A DNA stretch of 64,000 nt, from contig NC_044918.1 in the NCBI RefSeq assembly GCF_003576645.1, positions 30,099,145 through 30,163,144 on the forward strand, in the 5' to 3' direction. A program made the translations under genes and the position numbers. Positions 35,493 through 48,716 of this stretch are shown in pieces. The DNA comes from Ipomoea triloba (taxonomy: Eukaryota; Streptophyta; Magnoliopsida; Solanales; Convolvulaceae). Numbering within the stretch: position 1 is the first letter of the stretch; each line of letters begins with the position of its first letter. The notes beneath the pieces are model-generated. The model saw only the letters and a list, made by a program, of their open reading frames with translations. It was not told the origin of the DNA and made no database searches.

Positions 35493-35989
35493 GTACTCAT
35501 TCGTGAGTCGTTTCCCATAACTCCATGATTACCCCACTCTCCGAGTTGCGAGAATTTGTCAGCGAGAGAGAGTACATGCCCAGACCAATGCATGACTATT
35601 ATTTGTTGCAAGCTGAATATATGACATATGATTAGAGGGCATGTCCTTATTATTATTATTATTTTTTAATATGAAATTATCTTCCTTTATATTGACCAAT
35701 TACGTACTTATTCACTATGACTATTGTTGTAGAAAGTAGCACGAAGCTTATCATGTAACTTAGGTGCTAGCGTGGACCTTGGTATATAATATAGTTGGTA
35801 GCATAGAGCTCTCCATACTATACCATGTAAGTGGCAGCAGCATGGAGCTTGCCATGTAGAATGCAGTGTAGAACTTGCCACATTATTTATTTTGTTTTAA
35901 TAAGTTGACAATTGGACACACTAAATAGTTGTGAAAGAAATAATAGTAATAATAATAATAGCAATACTTATCTTGAATTTCGTTGAGGC
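35493..35989. other. Intergenic with degenerate short repeats
   Basis: A loosely repeated motif (GTAGCATAGAGCT, GCAGCATGGAGCTTGCCATG, GTAGAACTTGCC) spans about 35715-35885. No gene. Confidence 0.45.
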
Positions 35990-37619
35990 TGAATCATTAA
36001 GAAGTCATTCAAAAATTACTACAGTGGCTTGGGCTCCATTAGTCCTTTGTAGTTCATCAATTATCTTTTGCAATTGCTCAACCTCATCGCTGGATGACCC
36101 CGAGGCCCATCCGTTGGTTTCTCTAAATCTCTCAACCCGGGACACATGTTTGTGGTGACTTGAGACTTGGGACACCCAGTCTGACTGTCTCGTGGAGGAT
36201 TCACCTTGGGATGGGGTCAATGCTGCCGGATTAGGCCCCAGTTGCTCCTGGGCAGGCACCCGGGGTGCCCAACTAGTCTAAGGAGAACTTGGCCCAAGTC
36301 TTTCAATTCCACGCCTCAAGTGATCTCTACTTGTACTTGTGCACCTGGCCGAGTCAGCCTTCGGGGTGAACTGACTTCCAGTTCGGCTCGAAACCGGCTC
36401 TTGTGTCTAACATCAGTAGGTGGTGGGGTCGGTGTCATTGTAAGTTGCGAACGGTTGGCTCCCTCCGAGCCCCCATCCCAGGGAACCCAATGCAAGGGAC
36501 CTAAATGAGGCTGTCTGGGTGGTTGTACATGGAACCGTGGACCTATGTCTCAAGTCTCAGGTATAGGGCCTGGCCTCCGCGGCCGACCCCTGGCGTCTGG
36601 CGGAGTGTGGGGGCCTGGGGTCCATTGGGCTTTGGTGAGCAACAGAGTATAGGGGTTTGGGGCCGACTCCTTACTCCAATTGCAAGCGATCCTTTAATCT
36701 ACTTGCCAGCTCGCCGATCCATTTGATGAGGATGATTTTAGCTTGCTGGATAGCGGTTATGCATGCTTAGATACCTGAGGTCCTGGTGCCAGTGGGACAT
36801 GGGCATCCAAAGCCGTTTCTTCGCCCCTCTAATTGGTTAAACGATCCTTTAAGTCCTCCATCGTGCCTACCACCATGGTTTGTCGACTCGGGGGCTCATT
36901 ATTGTCGACCGGGATGATGTTAGTGTCAAGGGAATAGCGAAAATTGCGAGAGTGAGACCTCGCTGTTGGGATGGTCATGGACCGAGAAAATGAAATACAC
37001 ACTCGAGCTTAGACGTCGAGCTCTCAATGAAAACACCAATTATGGAACTAAATGACTCGGGCTTAAACGGATCAAATTAGCTCGCATAAAATATAGGGAA
37101 AAAATGTATAATTGTGTAGAATTTAGTAGCATTGGATGTTTAGAGCTAGAATATTACAAGAGGCTTGTAGTAATAAGACATAATGTTTGTGATATTTTGT
37201 AAGGGAATAAGACATGACCTTCAATAACTAAACAAAGTCAATTTATACATGGAAATATCCAACTAACTTCGCTAACTTCGTAGTAGGCCACAAGACTTGG
37301 TCAAACCCCCACGGTGGGCCCCGGGCTTGAGCCAAATCTGGTTGCCTCAGCCTCGGAGACGGGCTTTGAGGGTGGAACGGTGATCGCTTGAGGTCGGTCG
37401 CAAAGGTCAAGAGCCCGGACCCAGGACTTGGCTCTCGGGTCTCCACATTCGGGTCCAACCACTCGGCTCGGGTAGCCTCATTCGGGTCGCCTAGTCCGGG
37501 TCCTTCACCTTGGGCCGCCGGGTCTTCTATCTTGGGTTCGAGCCACCTTCTTAGTCCGGATCACCAACCTTGGGCCCTGGGTTTTCATTCTTGGGCCGTT
37601 TCCAATATTATCTCCATCA
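35990..37619 (-). mobile_element. Gypsy-type retrotransposon fragment (LTR plus gag start)
   Basis: GC-rich block in an AT-rich region. On the minus strand it starts TGATGGAGATAATATTGG at 37619, an LTR-like start, runs about 570 bp to TTTAGTTCCATAATTGG, then a leader TTTTCATTGAGAGC. A gag-like start MVVGTMEDLKDRL follows near 36880. Further on a Glu/Gln-rich frame reads GSSSDEVEQLQKIIDELQRT (about 36010-36100), like gag coiled coils. No second LTR, protease or RT is seen; the fragment stops near 35990. Naming it Gypsy is an inference from layout. Confidence 0.55.
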
Positions 37620-39928
37620 AAAGTATTATACATTATTTTTTCTCAAAAAGTATTATACTTTTCTTTGTAAGGAACAAACAATTTAGTATTACATTTATAG
37701 CTAGCATAAGTATTACATTTTTTCATCACGACTTGACCTGTCTCATTTATTACTTTTTTTTTTTTAAATGAGATCTATCGTATCACCTTTTATTTATAAT
37801 TGAGGAATGAAAAATGCCATTTTTCATAAATGAAAGAATGGAATTAACTCGAACGAGTAGAAATGATTTGTTCCGATAAGATTGTGGTGGTGGGATAAGA
37901 TTTATAATGACATTTTAATTTTCTTGATGGAGATACATACGTCGTTGTCAAAATCCATTCTTGCTTTTGGCTCAAGCATTTTATCAACACCTTTTTCTCT
38001 TCATCTCAACAAAGACATACACCAATTTTTATGTTATTGTGATGAACATTACAAATATATAGTAATAATCCTCCAACTAATACCGATTTCTGAGTCGTCT
38101 TTTTTCATAAATAATTTGACTTTGAGCTACCAACAGTCTTCTGCTTAATCTCAAAATTCAGTAACCCTTTGGTGCAGAGATCATGCATACATTATCTTTT
38201 TTAAATGGGAAAAAGATGATAGATAAATAAAATAAATTTAAAGAAAATTACATTATTGAAAAAGAAAGTCATTGCCTGCTGGCCAAGGTTAATTTCTACG
38301 GTCAAAAATCATAGCCGACCAAGATTTTTTTTTCCTTCCTATTATTTAATTTTATTTTTAAAAAATATATTATAAAGTAATATTTTGAAATGTGAATGCT
38401 CATGTCATTGTTGCGTTAAAGTCGTTCACAATTTAGACTAACAGTGTTACATTTCATTCTTAATTTTATACAGACTGAAATTTTAAATTTTAAGATATAA
38501 ATTTAAACTCAAGTAGAGAAACTAAAATTATAGCCGACAAAAATATTTTTTTTTCTTTTTTTTTTTTTAAAGAAAAATGTTCTTTTCTTCTCCTAAATTT
38601 TCTCTCCAAACTTGTCATCATGATATGACTTTCATAGTTTCATTCCCATAAATTGGCTGACCCACTATTAATTAAAAAGAAAATGTTACTAATAAGATGA
38701 TGTCATATTAGAATGGAAGTTTGTAGGGAAAATATATAAGAGCAAGGCCATTAGGGATTTTGGGTGGTTTTATCCAAGAGATAAAAGTTTGGTGAGGGTA
38801 TCAAGAAGCCAAAGCCTTGAACTAACACCGCGTTTGGTTAAAAGGAGGAAAATTAAGAAATTAGAGAAGAAACTAATTATAATTCCGTGAAAAATGAATA
38901 ATTTGAAATAAAGTAAGAATTCCAATAGAATTATTGTGAATTTCAATTATATATAAATATTCAAATGTCCTTGTGTAATAATAATAAAGACTTGTGCAAA
39001 GTAAAAAAAACAATGACAAAATTCATCCACACATTACTCTTTTTCTTTTTCTTTTTTTTTTTCATTGGCGTGAAATTTATGTTCCTAGGGATCTAGGGGG
39101 AGGGGTAGAAAAAGTCCATGAAAGGAGGGAATTGCTATTGGGCGTGGATTGGATTGGTCAAGTTCAATTCCTGCTCGATTCGAGACATGACGTTGTGTCT
39201 TATCATGTAGGATGTTGTTAAATGATTAATGTTCACCTACTTATTACCAATTAGTTTTAAGTAGGATATGATAACTAACCAACTCTGTGGTTAAGCGTGG
39301 TTGACTTGCAGCAGTCACAAGATGGAAAGTGAACATAGAAGAAATTACAATTACATTGTACCAAACACCCAGGAAAAGTCTCAAAAGTTATTCACAACAG
39401 TATTTGTGAATTGTGCAGATGAACCACGAATTAATTACCCACTCTTGTTATACACAAAATATATTCTTGTTTACAGAAACTACAGTAGTGGGTATATTGC
39501 TAGTTAATGAAGAATATATAGTTAAGTTTTTACATTATATGTAATCTGACAATAATCTTCATAGTGGAGGAGTAAAAGCTTCCTTCCTTCTATCCAAAAA
39601 CAATACATACACTCAACCCATTGACAGACAGCAATTCAAGTTCCTGATCATACTTTCACAGGACTTGTTAGATAATAAAAAACAAATAAAGAAGGGATGC
39701 TTACACTCTTCCATTAGGTCAAAAAAAAAATAAAAAAATTGGGCACACAGGCTTTACATCATATACATGCTGCCCCTATTAATATAGAGAGAAGAGAGTC
39801 ATTGTGATGAACATACATGATAGCAGCCTACCCGGCAACCTCAAAAACCAGCAACCCGTTTCTATGGCTTGTCCAGCGATCCATCTGCTTTGGCGGTGGC
39901 AGCTAGTGGGCGGTTTTAGCTCACTCTA
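37620..39928. other. Intergenic, no gene recognised
   Basis: AT-rich. A MITE-like pair, CGCGTTTGGTT at 38829 and ACCAAACACCC at 39359, may mark a worn element of about 0.5 kb. The 3' end of the next gene probably reaches into 39600-39928. Confidence 0.45.
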
Positions 39929-41493
39929 TCAGAGCCAAAAGTAAAACATTGCCTGTTTACCAATATTTTCATTTAAGTGGTCAGCTTTTCCTTGTTTTTT
40001 TTGCATTTGTATATATATAAGAATGTGTAAGCAAGAAAAAGTAGTACCTCCTTGAGAGAAACTAGGGCTAGCTCGTCTGCTTCAGATGGAGATGACTTCT
40101 TGGTTTTCAAATTAGTAACCTCGGTGTGCAACGAATTAAGTTGCTCTTTGATCTCACGTAACAAGTTCAGCATTACTACTTCTCTATCAGAGGATGATGA
40201 TGATGATGATGACGATGATGATTCTCTCCTGGCCTCGATTATCTCAGATGGCCTATCGGGCTGAGGAAGCAGCTCCTCCGTTTGTGAATCATCAGCGTTA
40301 ACGCTTGCTGTTGTGGGCTGAACGTTTTCCAAATTTATGCTAACAGTAGCTGAGCTTTCTTGGCTTAGTCTTCGTGAATTGTTCTCTTGGTGTGGAGGAA
40401 ATGCCAGCAGTCTCTTGAGCAAATCCCTTCTGTCTTTCTCGGATAAATTTAAAGATTCCTTTGGGAAAGAATCGGGTTTTTCAAGCCTCCTATCGCAATC
40501 CTGCTGCGAAGTCCTCTTCCCCTCATTTTTGATAGGCGGCATTGGGATTTCATCTATGGTATCCTTATCATCGGTTTGAGGAACTTCAAAAACATCAAGG
40601 ACATTCGGGGAGCAAGGGAAATCTGTATTGTTTTCATTTTCCGAAGTACTTCCAGGAAACTTACTACTTTGATCCACATCGCCTCCGCCCCCTAATCTTG
40701 CTAGATCAAAGGTAGAGCCTCTTCGAGAGGAGAATGGTGAGGGAGACCTCGTGTCACGCCTCAAATTAGTGTGACCAGCAGCTCCAAATCCAACTCCGGC
40801 TATCAATTTCACTCGTTCGTCTAATTTTCTAATCTGTTCCCAGTATGAATTGATGCCTCCTGCAGCAGAGGTCTCGGTCTTTTTCTCCACATCTGAACTA
40901 GGCTCGTTCATCATCATCATCTCGTGGCATATCTGCTCACGCTCATCGACTAACTTTGAGCTAAACTCAACCTCGGGGCTAGCAGAGTTCTCCGTTCCAT
41001 TAACACTCCTCCTTAACTTGAGAGGAAACACCGGAAAAGAATTCCTCCTCGAGAGGCTTTGAAGACCCCCATCTCCCATCACAGTCTCGTTCAACTGCAA
41101 CAAATGTTCTGGAAATTTGATTTCAGTGCCCCCGGGATCAGCACAACCCATGCTCATCAGCTTGTACTTATAAGCCTGCACCTGATAATCTAGTGCAGCT
41201 ATCTCCATTTCCTTCTGAAAGATAAGGTCTTCAAAAATCGCCAACGCTTCCTCAGCATGGCACATCTTTTCCTCCGCCAACCTCTTGTATTGCTCCGCCT
41301 CCATCTGCACCGTCGCCTTCTCCCCCTGGAGACGCAATATCATGGACAACGCCTCGCTAGCTGCGCTAGCCGAGGCTTCTCTTTCCACATCTAATTCACT
41401 GTAAAGACTCTGGAGAAGCTTTTGCTGTGCACAAAGTGTTTCTTTCAAAGAAGCTATATCAACTTTTGATGATACCCCCCCACCCTCAGCCAT
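39929..41493 (-). CDS. GTD-binding (DUF593) protein, myosin-binding protein (MYOB) family
   Basis: The GTD-binding domain attaches the globular tail of class XI myosins to vesicles and organelles. Two coding exons: 41493-40048 (482 codons) and 39952-39929, joined GAG|GTACTA to AACAG|GCA; the last exon adds only AMFYFWL before TGA; 489 residues. Residues about 14-115 form the coiled-coil domain (SLKETLCAQQKLLQSLYSEL, then REASASAASEALSMILRLQG and ALAIFEDLIFQKEMEIAALD). Then a long acidic, disordered middle, a Ser tract near 435-446 and a C-terminal coiled coil (NLLREIKEQLNSLHTEV). Members of the smaller MYOB5-7 group lack a membrane anchor at the start; none is seen here. I chose ATG 41493 (MAEGGG) as the domain begins soon after; an upstream in-frame ATG would add 20 unlikely residues. 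No breaks seen. Confidence 0.88.
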
Positions 41494-41715
41494 AGCAACC
41501 ACACTGCAACCTACAACACCTGTGGCATTCAGAATCAAAATTACACAACTCAATACTATTAAAAAGAAGAATTTTTTTGTTTTTGTTGGGGCAGAAGCCG
41601 GTGAAGGGCCATGTCCATCAATTAGTGGCTAGGGCATTGTTAGACGGAGACCGGTAAAGGGCCAAGTCCAACACCTGCCTCTCGAAAACGTGATGGCAGT
41701 GTATAAAGAAATAAA

Positions 41716-41787
41716 GTTGCGCCTTCGCTACTAATTATAGCTTTTGGTTTAGTTGCGCCTTCGCTACTAATTATAGCTTTTGGTTTA
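41716..41787. repeat. Exact 36-bp tandem duplication
   Basis: The unit starting GTTGCGCCTTCGCTACTAAT is present twice head to tail, inside the probable leader intron. Confidence 0.9.
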
Positions 41788-42171
41788 GTGATCCGAATTT
41801 TTTTATTTTTTTTTTCTCTAAATAACAAAACAAATTATACAGAATTCTCAACAAGGTATGAAAATTTAACAATCCATGTATGAAAGAATATTGTGCATAT
41901 GTTTGCAATCAAAAGATTCAGAATCTAGAAAAACTGCAAAAAGACAAATCCAATAAATTCCATGTCATCATTTTCAATTTTCAAGAAAACTGACATTTCT
42001 ATCAATGGAGGAAATCTATATATAAACCCTGGCTCCGCCACAAGAAAACAAGAAAATGAAACCTGGGGAGGGGAGGGGGAAAGGATATAAAATCAAGCAT
42101 GATCACACTATAAAAACAAAACAATTTATATTATAATACGTATGCATATGAATAGAGGAGATTGAATTTAC

Positions 42172-42500
42172 CTGGAAAAAGAAGAGATGAGACAGAAAAT
42201 GCCTATCACGCATCTGATACAACAACAACAACAATCTGACTAGAACAACAACTACAAGAAGAAGGAGAAGAAGAATCACCCAGGAAACTTCAAAAAGAAA
42301 AGAAGATCCTAATGAAATATGATATTTTTGAAGAAAAAATGATGACAACCAAGAAACGGTAACTCTCCCTCCCTAAAGGCTAAATCTCCAAGAAAATGAT
42401 AATCGAATCAGAAGGGCGACCTGGTTCAATTCAAAATTTTGAAGAAAAAACAGGCCCCAGGGAGAAAAGGAGAAAACCCATTTCTTTAATGGCGTAACGG
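42172..42500 (-). other. Probable 5'UTR exon of the GTD-binding gene
   Basis: On the minus strand TTTTTCCAG|GTAAATTC at 42172 gives a donor, and TGTAG or GCAG acceptors lie 10-30 bp before the ATG at 41493. An intron of about 650 bp in the leader would fit. Inferred only. Confidence 0.45.
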
Positions 42501-42839
42501 TTTCTTGGTTTGTCTTTTACAAAAAGAAAAGAAGAGTGCTTAGTGCTATGTTCTTGGATTGGATGGTCCGTTTACATTGACCCGAATTCTAAGGCTTTCA
42601 CTCCACGGTAAAAAATTATTGGTTATTAATCCATGAATAATGAATTGGATGGTGGGTGGGTTTTACTTTTACTAATTGGGATGAGAAATGGCTTTTTGTT
42701 TTTTTCTTAAATTGTGAGAGATTCGGGAGGGACTGAAATTCGTTAAGGAGAGAGACATGAAAATATCGTGGCCAAATTTGATTTATCCTCAATTCTATTT
42801 GTTTTTTCTGTGTACTATTTGACTCATTTCATAACTACT

Positions 42840-42925
42840 TTCTAGGCTCGAACTCACTCTTTTCTATATGAAAGTGTAACTGAGTGCCACTTAGACGGTT
42901 AGACCACAAGGTTTTGGCATCTACA
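42840..42925 (-). mobile_element. SINE-like tRNA-derived fragment
   Basis: On the minus strand TGGTCTAACCGTCTAAGTGG resembles an A box region and GAGTTCGAGCC resembles a B box, about 40 bp apart. No tail or target duplication found; probably a 5' fragment. Confidence 0.4.
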
Positions 42926-42929
42926 ATTC

Positions 42930-44340
42930 TATCTTTCTACTTCATATGGTTAGTTGTTGGAAAAAGAGGCGGTTCATCTTTTAATTCAGTGGAATGTAGA
43001 GTAAGGAGAATTGTTTATGCCGCATGGTTAGCTCAACTCGTTACATAGGTAAAACTCGTCATAAAAAATTAAGAATTGAGGCTTACCAGCAGTTGCGCAG
43101 TGAGCAAATTTGGAAGTCGAAGCGGGATTTCACTTTTTGTTACGAGAAGAATTGTTTATTTGCATGTGAATTTCACTCACATCTATGGATGTTCATAGGC
43201 ATGGCAATTCGTTAAACGGGTTCATTACCGAATTGACATAGTAACAACACGAATATAATAAGGCTAAATATAAGCACAACCCATTAAAGTTAACACGTAA
43301 GAATTCTAAATATGAACACAATTTTTAAACGGATTAACACGTTTAGGTAACAAGTTTCAAGCTTACACAACACGGACGACACGGTAACGTGTTAAAACCC
43401 AATTAAGTATGTTAATATAATTTCCTTTTTAAGAAATAACTTTTTTACTAAATTCACAATTAAATCAACAAAATAGTAAATATATTTAATAAATAACATA
43501 CCATAACATTCATTTTCACCAAAAAAAAAAATACCATAATATTCATAAAATGATAAAATAATACCTAAAAAATTATAACTAAGGCTAATATTAATAGATT
43601 AAATGGGCTCTTAACTACTGAATTCATAATGACTCAAGAGATGCAAAAGGTATCACTAACCTGTCATTTTCATGTCTGATTTAGTATCACACTAATGAGT
43701 TATTTCATAAAGTGCCAGGTCTAGTTATTCATATAATTATGTTTTTGTTGTGAATAAAGGTATGTGGACATTACTATATGTATTATACTATAATAATACA
43801 TATTCAATATTTGTAGTATTGTAGTTATACTAGAACTCTGTATATCTGGTATATATACTGAAAGATGATTAATAAAAGATTAGTGATTCCCTCGGTATCT
43901 CTGGTCTTCTCTTTACTTTACTATATTCCTATTACCTTCTTGCAATCGAGATGATACAACTGTTCACATGAAGATACCTCAATTTCACATCAGTTTTGTT
44001 TTATTTTGATTCTTATTAATTATAATTATAATATGAACGTTTTATAATATTTTCCTTTTGATTGAATTTTCAGAATTTTTCTAACCAAAGCAAATATAAA
44101 ATGAGTGTGCTTTAGCTCAATTGATTATGAATATTTAGCTGGATTGGTACTTATATTGTCCTTCATATCGAATTCTTTCACATGGTATACTGTATAAACT
44201 ATTGCAAAAACATTCAAAAGTCAAACTTTAATTTTTGGTCTGATAAATATAATGAAGCTTCTTTTGATTTTTTAATTTCTCTCTAAAAAAAAAAAAACCT
44301 TCTTTTGATTAATAAATTAAAATCCCATTTCAAGACTTTA
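42930..44340. other. Intergenic, no gene recognised
   Basis: The block 43195-43420 has GGCATGGCAATTCG, AAACGGGTT and GGTAACGTGTTAAAACCC motifs suggesting a decayed element. Nothing coding. Confidence 0.45.
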
Positions 44341-44352
44341 CTTTATATAAAT

Positions 44353-44428
44353 TCCCTTGCAATGATATAATTAATATGGAAATGCCATAATGTCATGCTT
44401 AAATTAATATGGAAATGCCATAATGTCA
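44353..44428. repeat. Tandem duplication, about 37 bp unit
   Basis: AATATGGAAATGCCATAATG with TCATGCTTAAA follows itself once (44373 and 44407). Confidence 0.8.
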
Positions 44429-44463
44429 TGCTTAAAAATATTAGAAACTAAGGTGGTGGGGTC

Positions 44464-44712
44464 TCGGGCAAATTATTGTGTGGATCATGATCCATATAGT
44501 GCTGTGTGAACCATAATAAAAAGAACATTTTTAATATGCTAAATGTACATTATTTGTGTACTGAATGTACATTATACAATATAATGTACATTAAGTACAC
44601 AAATAATATACATCCCTTGAATACAATGTGCATTTTAATATACTAACAGTACATTATTTTTATACCGAATGCATATTATTTGATAGTATGGTCCACAGAG
44701 CACACAATAATG
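44464..44712. mobile_element. MITE, GCAAATTATTGTGTGG-end family, copy 1
   Basis: Left end GGGCAAATTATTGTGTGG and right end GGTCCACAGAGCACACAATA form worn inverted ends. The inside is repeats of AATGTACATTATTTGTGTA in both orientations. Related ends occur at 47.3, 49.3, 51.7 and 57 kb. Confidence 0.6.
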
Positions 44713-45344
44713 ATGTTGCGGATTTTGTATCCCACTATAGAATTTTATAGTAATTATTATATTTGTTTGTCTAATTTTTTTTTTAAATCTTGCTTTTAGA
44801 TTCATATGCTTTAGTAATCATAAAATAACAAAATACTATGGACCACTGTCTATGTTGTAATGTAGATTGTAAACACAAAATTTTGAATTATATATTGAAA
44901 TTCAAAATATGGTTACATGTAGTATATCAATATAGGTATATGGGTACAAGATCTATGAATATTCCTCCAATTCTTCAACTAGATGCATATCTTGAAACTC
45001 CATTAAAGGGCCTCCGAAATTCATGCGGCTTGATCTTCAAATAAGGGCTTGTATATATAGCTTGTTCTTCATTGAAGGGCCTCCGGGTCCAAATGGCTTG
45101 ATCTTCAATGGAGTTTTGGAGCAACATTTGGCATAATCTTCATGGAAGTGCTTTTACATTTAGGATCATTTTATTGAAACTGATTCTATGATTTTTCCTA
45201 GGATGAATACATAGAAATGAGAGGTCCTATTTATAGATGTAGGATAGAAGAGTTTTGATAAGTTCAAACTCTTTTGATATTTTCTAATTAACAAATTAGA
45301 TAATATCAATATTATCCAAAATCTATTTAAATATAATAATATAA

Positions 45345-45785
45345 AAAAGAGTCATTTCCATTTTTGGTCCCACTATTATTAGGACATTGTCAATTTTAGT
45401 CCACTTCATTAATTTTTGTCACAATGCGACCAGTCTTATTTAGTCATTGCCACTTTTAGTCCACCGTTAAAATTTTCGTCAAATGGCTATCCAAAACAGG
45501 GGTATTTTTAGTCTTTTCATGCTTTGGTCATCTCTTTGACCCTTTGCAGTGGTTTTCCTTACACATTTTCATCCAATGAAGAGGTCCAACGAAAGTCATG
45601 TGAGCCACATTACAAACCCATGGCTTTCGCCGGACCTCTTTATTGGATGAAAATGTATAAGGAAAACCACTGCAAAGGATAAAGGAGATGATCAAAGCAT
45701 GAAAATATCAAAATACTCATGTTTTGGACGGTTATTTGATAAAAATTTTAACGGTGGACTAAAAGTGGTAAGAACTAAATTTTGA
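45345..45785. mobile_element. Foldback element, TTTTGGTCC type
   Basis: Arms 45440-45590 and 45630-45780 match in reverse: CCACTTTTAGTCCACCG against CGGTGGACTAAAAGTGG, and GCAGTGGTTTTCCTTA against TAAGGAAAACCACTGC. The left arm extends further outward (TTTTTGGTCCCACTATTA), so the right end is shortened. No coding. Confidence 0.7.
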
Positions 45786-46121
45786 CCCAAAAAGCAAAAG
45801 GCAAGATGATGTCCATTGGCCCTTCGAACGTGCAGTTTATTTGACACTCTAAGAGCGGGAGTGTGGTGTAATAATAAATTAATGAGAAAGCAGCTTTAAT
45901 TTTTTATTGGTATATAAGAAAATAATATATACTTTAAAGCATATTGGGAAATTTTGGAATATTTTGCATTTTGTAAAGTTTGACATCATTTTTATCATGT
46001 ATATATGTTATACAACTTCACAAAACATAAGATATATTTCAAAAAGTATAGAGTATATCATCGATATTGTAACAAATGACGTTCTCCAAATAATATACAT
46101 TAAGTGAACGTTTTAGAAAAG

Positions 46122-46432
46122 AGAAAATTGTACTTTTCGCCCCTAAGTTATAGGATAATTGTAGAATTCGTTACTAAGTGTTGATTGTGTTCATTTTTAT
46201 CCTTAAGTTATAATTGGTGTTGCACTTTTTGTTATTTTATTAACTTTTCGTGCTCACTTTTTATTCATGAGTTATACTAAAGTTGTAAATTTTGTCGCTA
46301 ATGTTTTGTTAGTAAATGGACGAAAAGTGCAACATCAATGATAACTTAGGGACGAAAAGTGAGCATGACCAACACTTAGTAACGAATTCTACAATTATCA
46401 TATAAGTTAAGGACAAAAAAGTGTAATTTTCT
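46122..46432. mobile_element. Foldback MITE, GAAAATTGTACTTTT type
   Basis: Left AGAAAATTGTACTTTTCG and AATTGTAGAATTCGTTACTA match the right end read in reverse. A central ACTTTTCGTGCTCAC and GAGCATGACC pair continues the fold. About 310 bp. Confidence 0.7.
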
Positions 46433-47260
46433 TTTTAAAAAATAAAAAATTAATTATAACATTAATATTTAATCAACACATTAAAAATTAAATAATAAAA
46501 TGATATGGGGTGTAGTGGTATTAATTTCTTTTAATTAACATCATTACAAGTCAGCGTGTATATTTATTATTTAGCTAGTTAAAGCCACGACCATACTCAT
46601 TAAAAATTTAAAAAGTCGTTATGCCCGGTTCAACGGCTAATTAAGGTTTGCCCACAGGCCATAACCTTCCCCACCATTTAAATGTTGCCACGTGAGAAAA
46701 CGGTGAGAATATGGTCTTTTTGCATCTAAGTTAAATTTAAGGTGTGTGATTTTCCTATTTAAAGTGCATGATTTTCTTTCTTAAGGTGCGTGATTTTCCT
46801 ATTAAATTGAGCAATCAAAGCGTGCCAAATTATAGGTAATAAAGAATAAAAGTAGGAATTAAAAAATATATGTAAAATTACTCTTTGTAATATGAACCTT
46901 GGTTTAGGCTATAATATATGGAGAGGTTGTTATTTACTTGATTGGTAATTTTTTTTTTTTAGAAAAGACTTGATTGGTAGTTAAGACGCCGAAGTTCGCC
47001 GACTTCTGCCGCAAAGCATAATATTGAGGTTGTCTTAAATTTGAAAGTAACGGCAGGCAACAAAGGTCAAAGGTGTGGTACATGGGATCAGAAAACGGCA
47101 ACATAATGATTGGAATCCTTGATAAATAGGTTGTGGGTGTATCTAAGAACATGGCTTATGAAAACAACTGTAGGCCTGATGAAAGTATGGTCTCACACGC
47201 GTGAAAAGCATAAATTAGGTTCCACACCCAAAATCTATTTGAAAATCCAAAATATATTAT

Positions 47261-47347
47261 CGAAAATTATTGTGTGGACTATTAATGCAATATACATTTT
47301 TAATATATTAAAAGTACATTATTTGTGTATTGAAGGTACATTATTTG

Positions 47348-47385
<38 letters not shown>

Positions 47386-47860
47386 CATGTACTTATAAAT
47401 AAAGTCATCTACACCAACGCATATTGAAGGAAATAATGTCAGTAAAGTGGCCATGCTGGAAGAGAGATGAGAGGAGAGAGAGGGAGTGGGTACCTTCTGC
47501 AAATGAAGGTTAATGCTACGGTAAAAGGCATTTTTTTTAACTTTGCTGCTATGCGCGTTTCGCGCACAACAGCCGCCCAGAGGGAGTGTCAGGCGCGCTT
47601 GCGGCACGCCTGACCCTTCAGTTTTTCAATATATATATTTTTTAAATTTAATTTGTTTTATTTTTTTCTCCACTTATTTTCTCTTTCGTAATCACACTTA
47701 CAAAAACTCCTAAAAAGTCGCGAAAAAACTCCATTGATGAGGATGCTCTAATGTATTTTACGTGTACAAATAATGTACTTTTAAGATATATTAAAAATGT
47801 ATTTTTTTATTTATTATTACAAATTGTGTGGACCATAGTCCATAAATAATGATTGGCATA
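47261..47860. mobile_element. MITE, GTGTGGAC-end family, copy 2, interrupted
   Basis: Left AAAATTATTGTGTGGACTA and right AATTGTGTGGACCATAGTCC, with AAAGTACATTATTTGTG inside the left and AAATAATGTACTTTTAAG in the right. A block at about 47400-47760 with (TA)n and a G+C-rich TTTCGCGCACAACAGCCGCC segment lies in the middle and may be a separate insertion. Confidence 0.5.
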
Positions 47861-48711
47861 TATGTATCTGTAGCGAGGGGAGGGGGCCTTTAATCTAATA
47901 GTAATGGTAAAGATACGTTAGTGAAATGCGTGTCAAATGCGAACCAGAAAATAATATATAGATTGGATATATGAAGTGGATTTGGAGAAAAATGAAAAGG
48001 ATGTAATACCAAATAATAGGAGAAATTTTCACCTCAAAATTGAAATTTTAATGTGTAACGAAAACAACATTTAACCTCTATCCTAGCTGATTAATTTAAG
48101 TGAACAAGATAGTAATAAGTTATGTTGTCTAACAAATTTTACAATTTTTCCTACATTTTTTGCTTTATGTGTAAGTTTGAAATGATAATCTATTCATGTT
48201 TCAGTTTTTCATATAAAAAACAATAGGAAAAATGCTACTCGTATTATATTTTTCCATATTGAAATCACTCCCAACATGACATGCATTATGTTTATAATTT
48301 TTTGCTAAGCACCTACCTTGTGCTCAGATGGCGTGTAGTGACTTTCTCATATCATGTTTATAACAGGTAGCATCACAACGAGAGCACCAATTTAATGACA
48401 CTCGAATTAAAGCTCTAATTCCACCACAAGTAATTAACTTGAAAGTTTAAGACTAAACATGACAAAATCACTATATTTGGAGGAGCCCAGATAACATTAG
48501 CCCTAATAAAGATTATACATCCTAATCGAAATATATTCATTTTATAAGAGATCTTCATTTGAAATACTTATAATTCTTTACAAGGCTATATTTTCTCAAA
48601 CATTTTACGTCCAAATTAAATTAAAGTATCTAAACCCCTACAACCGAGGTTCAACCTATGATCATCTATTTAAAATGATAAATGGGATGCCATCACACAA
48701 CATGGTAGTTG
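47861..48711. other. Intergenic, no gene recognised
   Basis: AT-rich, no repeat ends or coding sequence that I can support. Confidence 0.5.
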
Positions 48712-48716
48712 GCGAT

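Noticed and set aside
37388..37771. 127-codon plus-strand frame
   Set aside because: Antisense to a retrotransposon LTR on the minus strand, runs into AT-rich DNA.
42026..42042. CTGGCTCCGCCAC as an hAT element end
   Set aside because: Only one end is visible near the GTD-binding gene leader; no partner or duplication.
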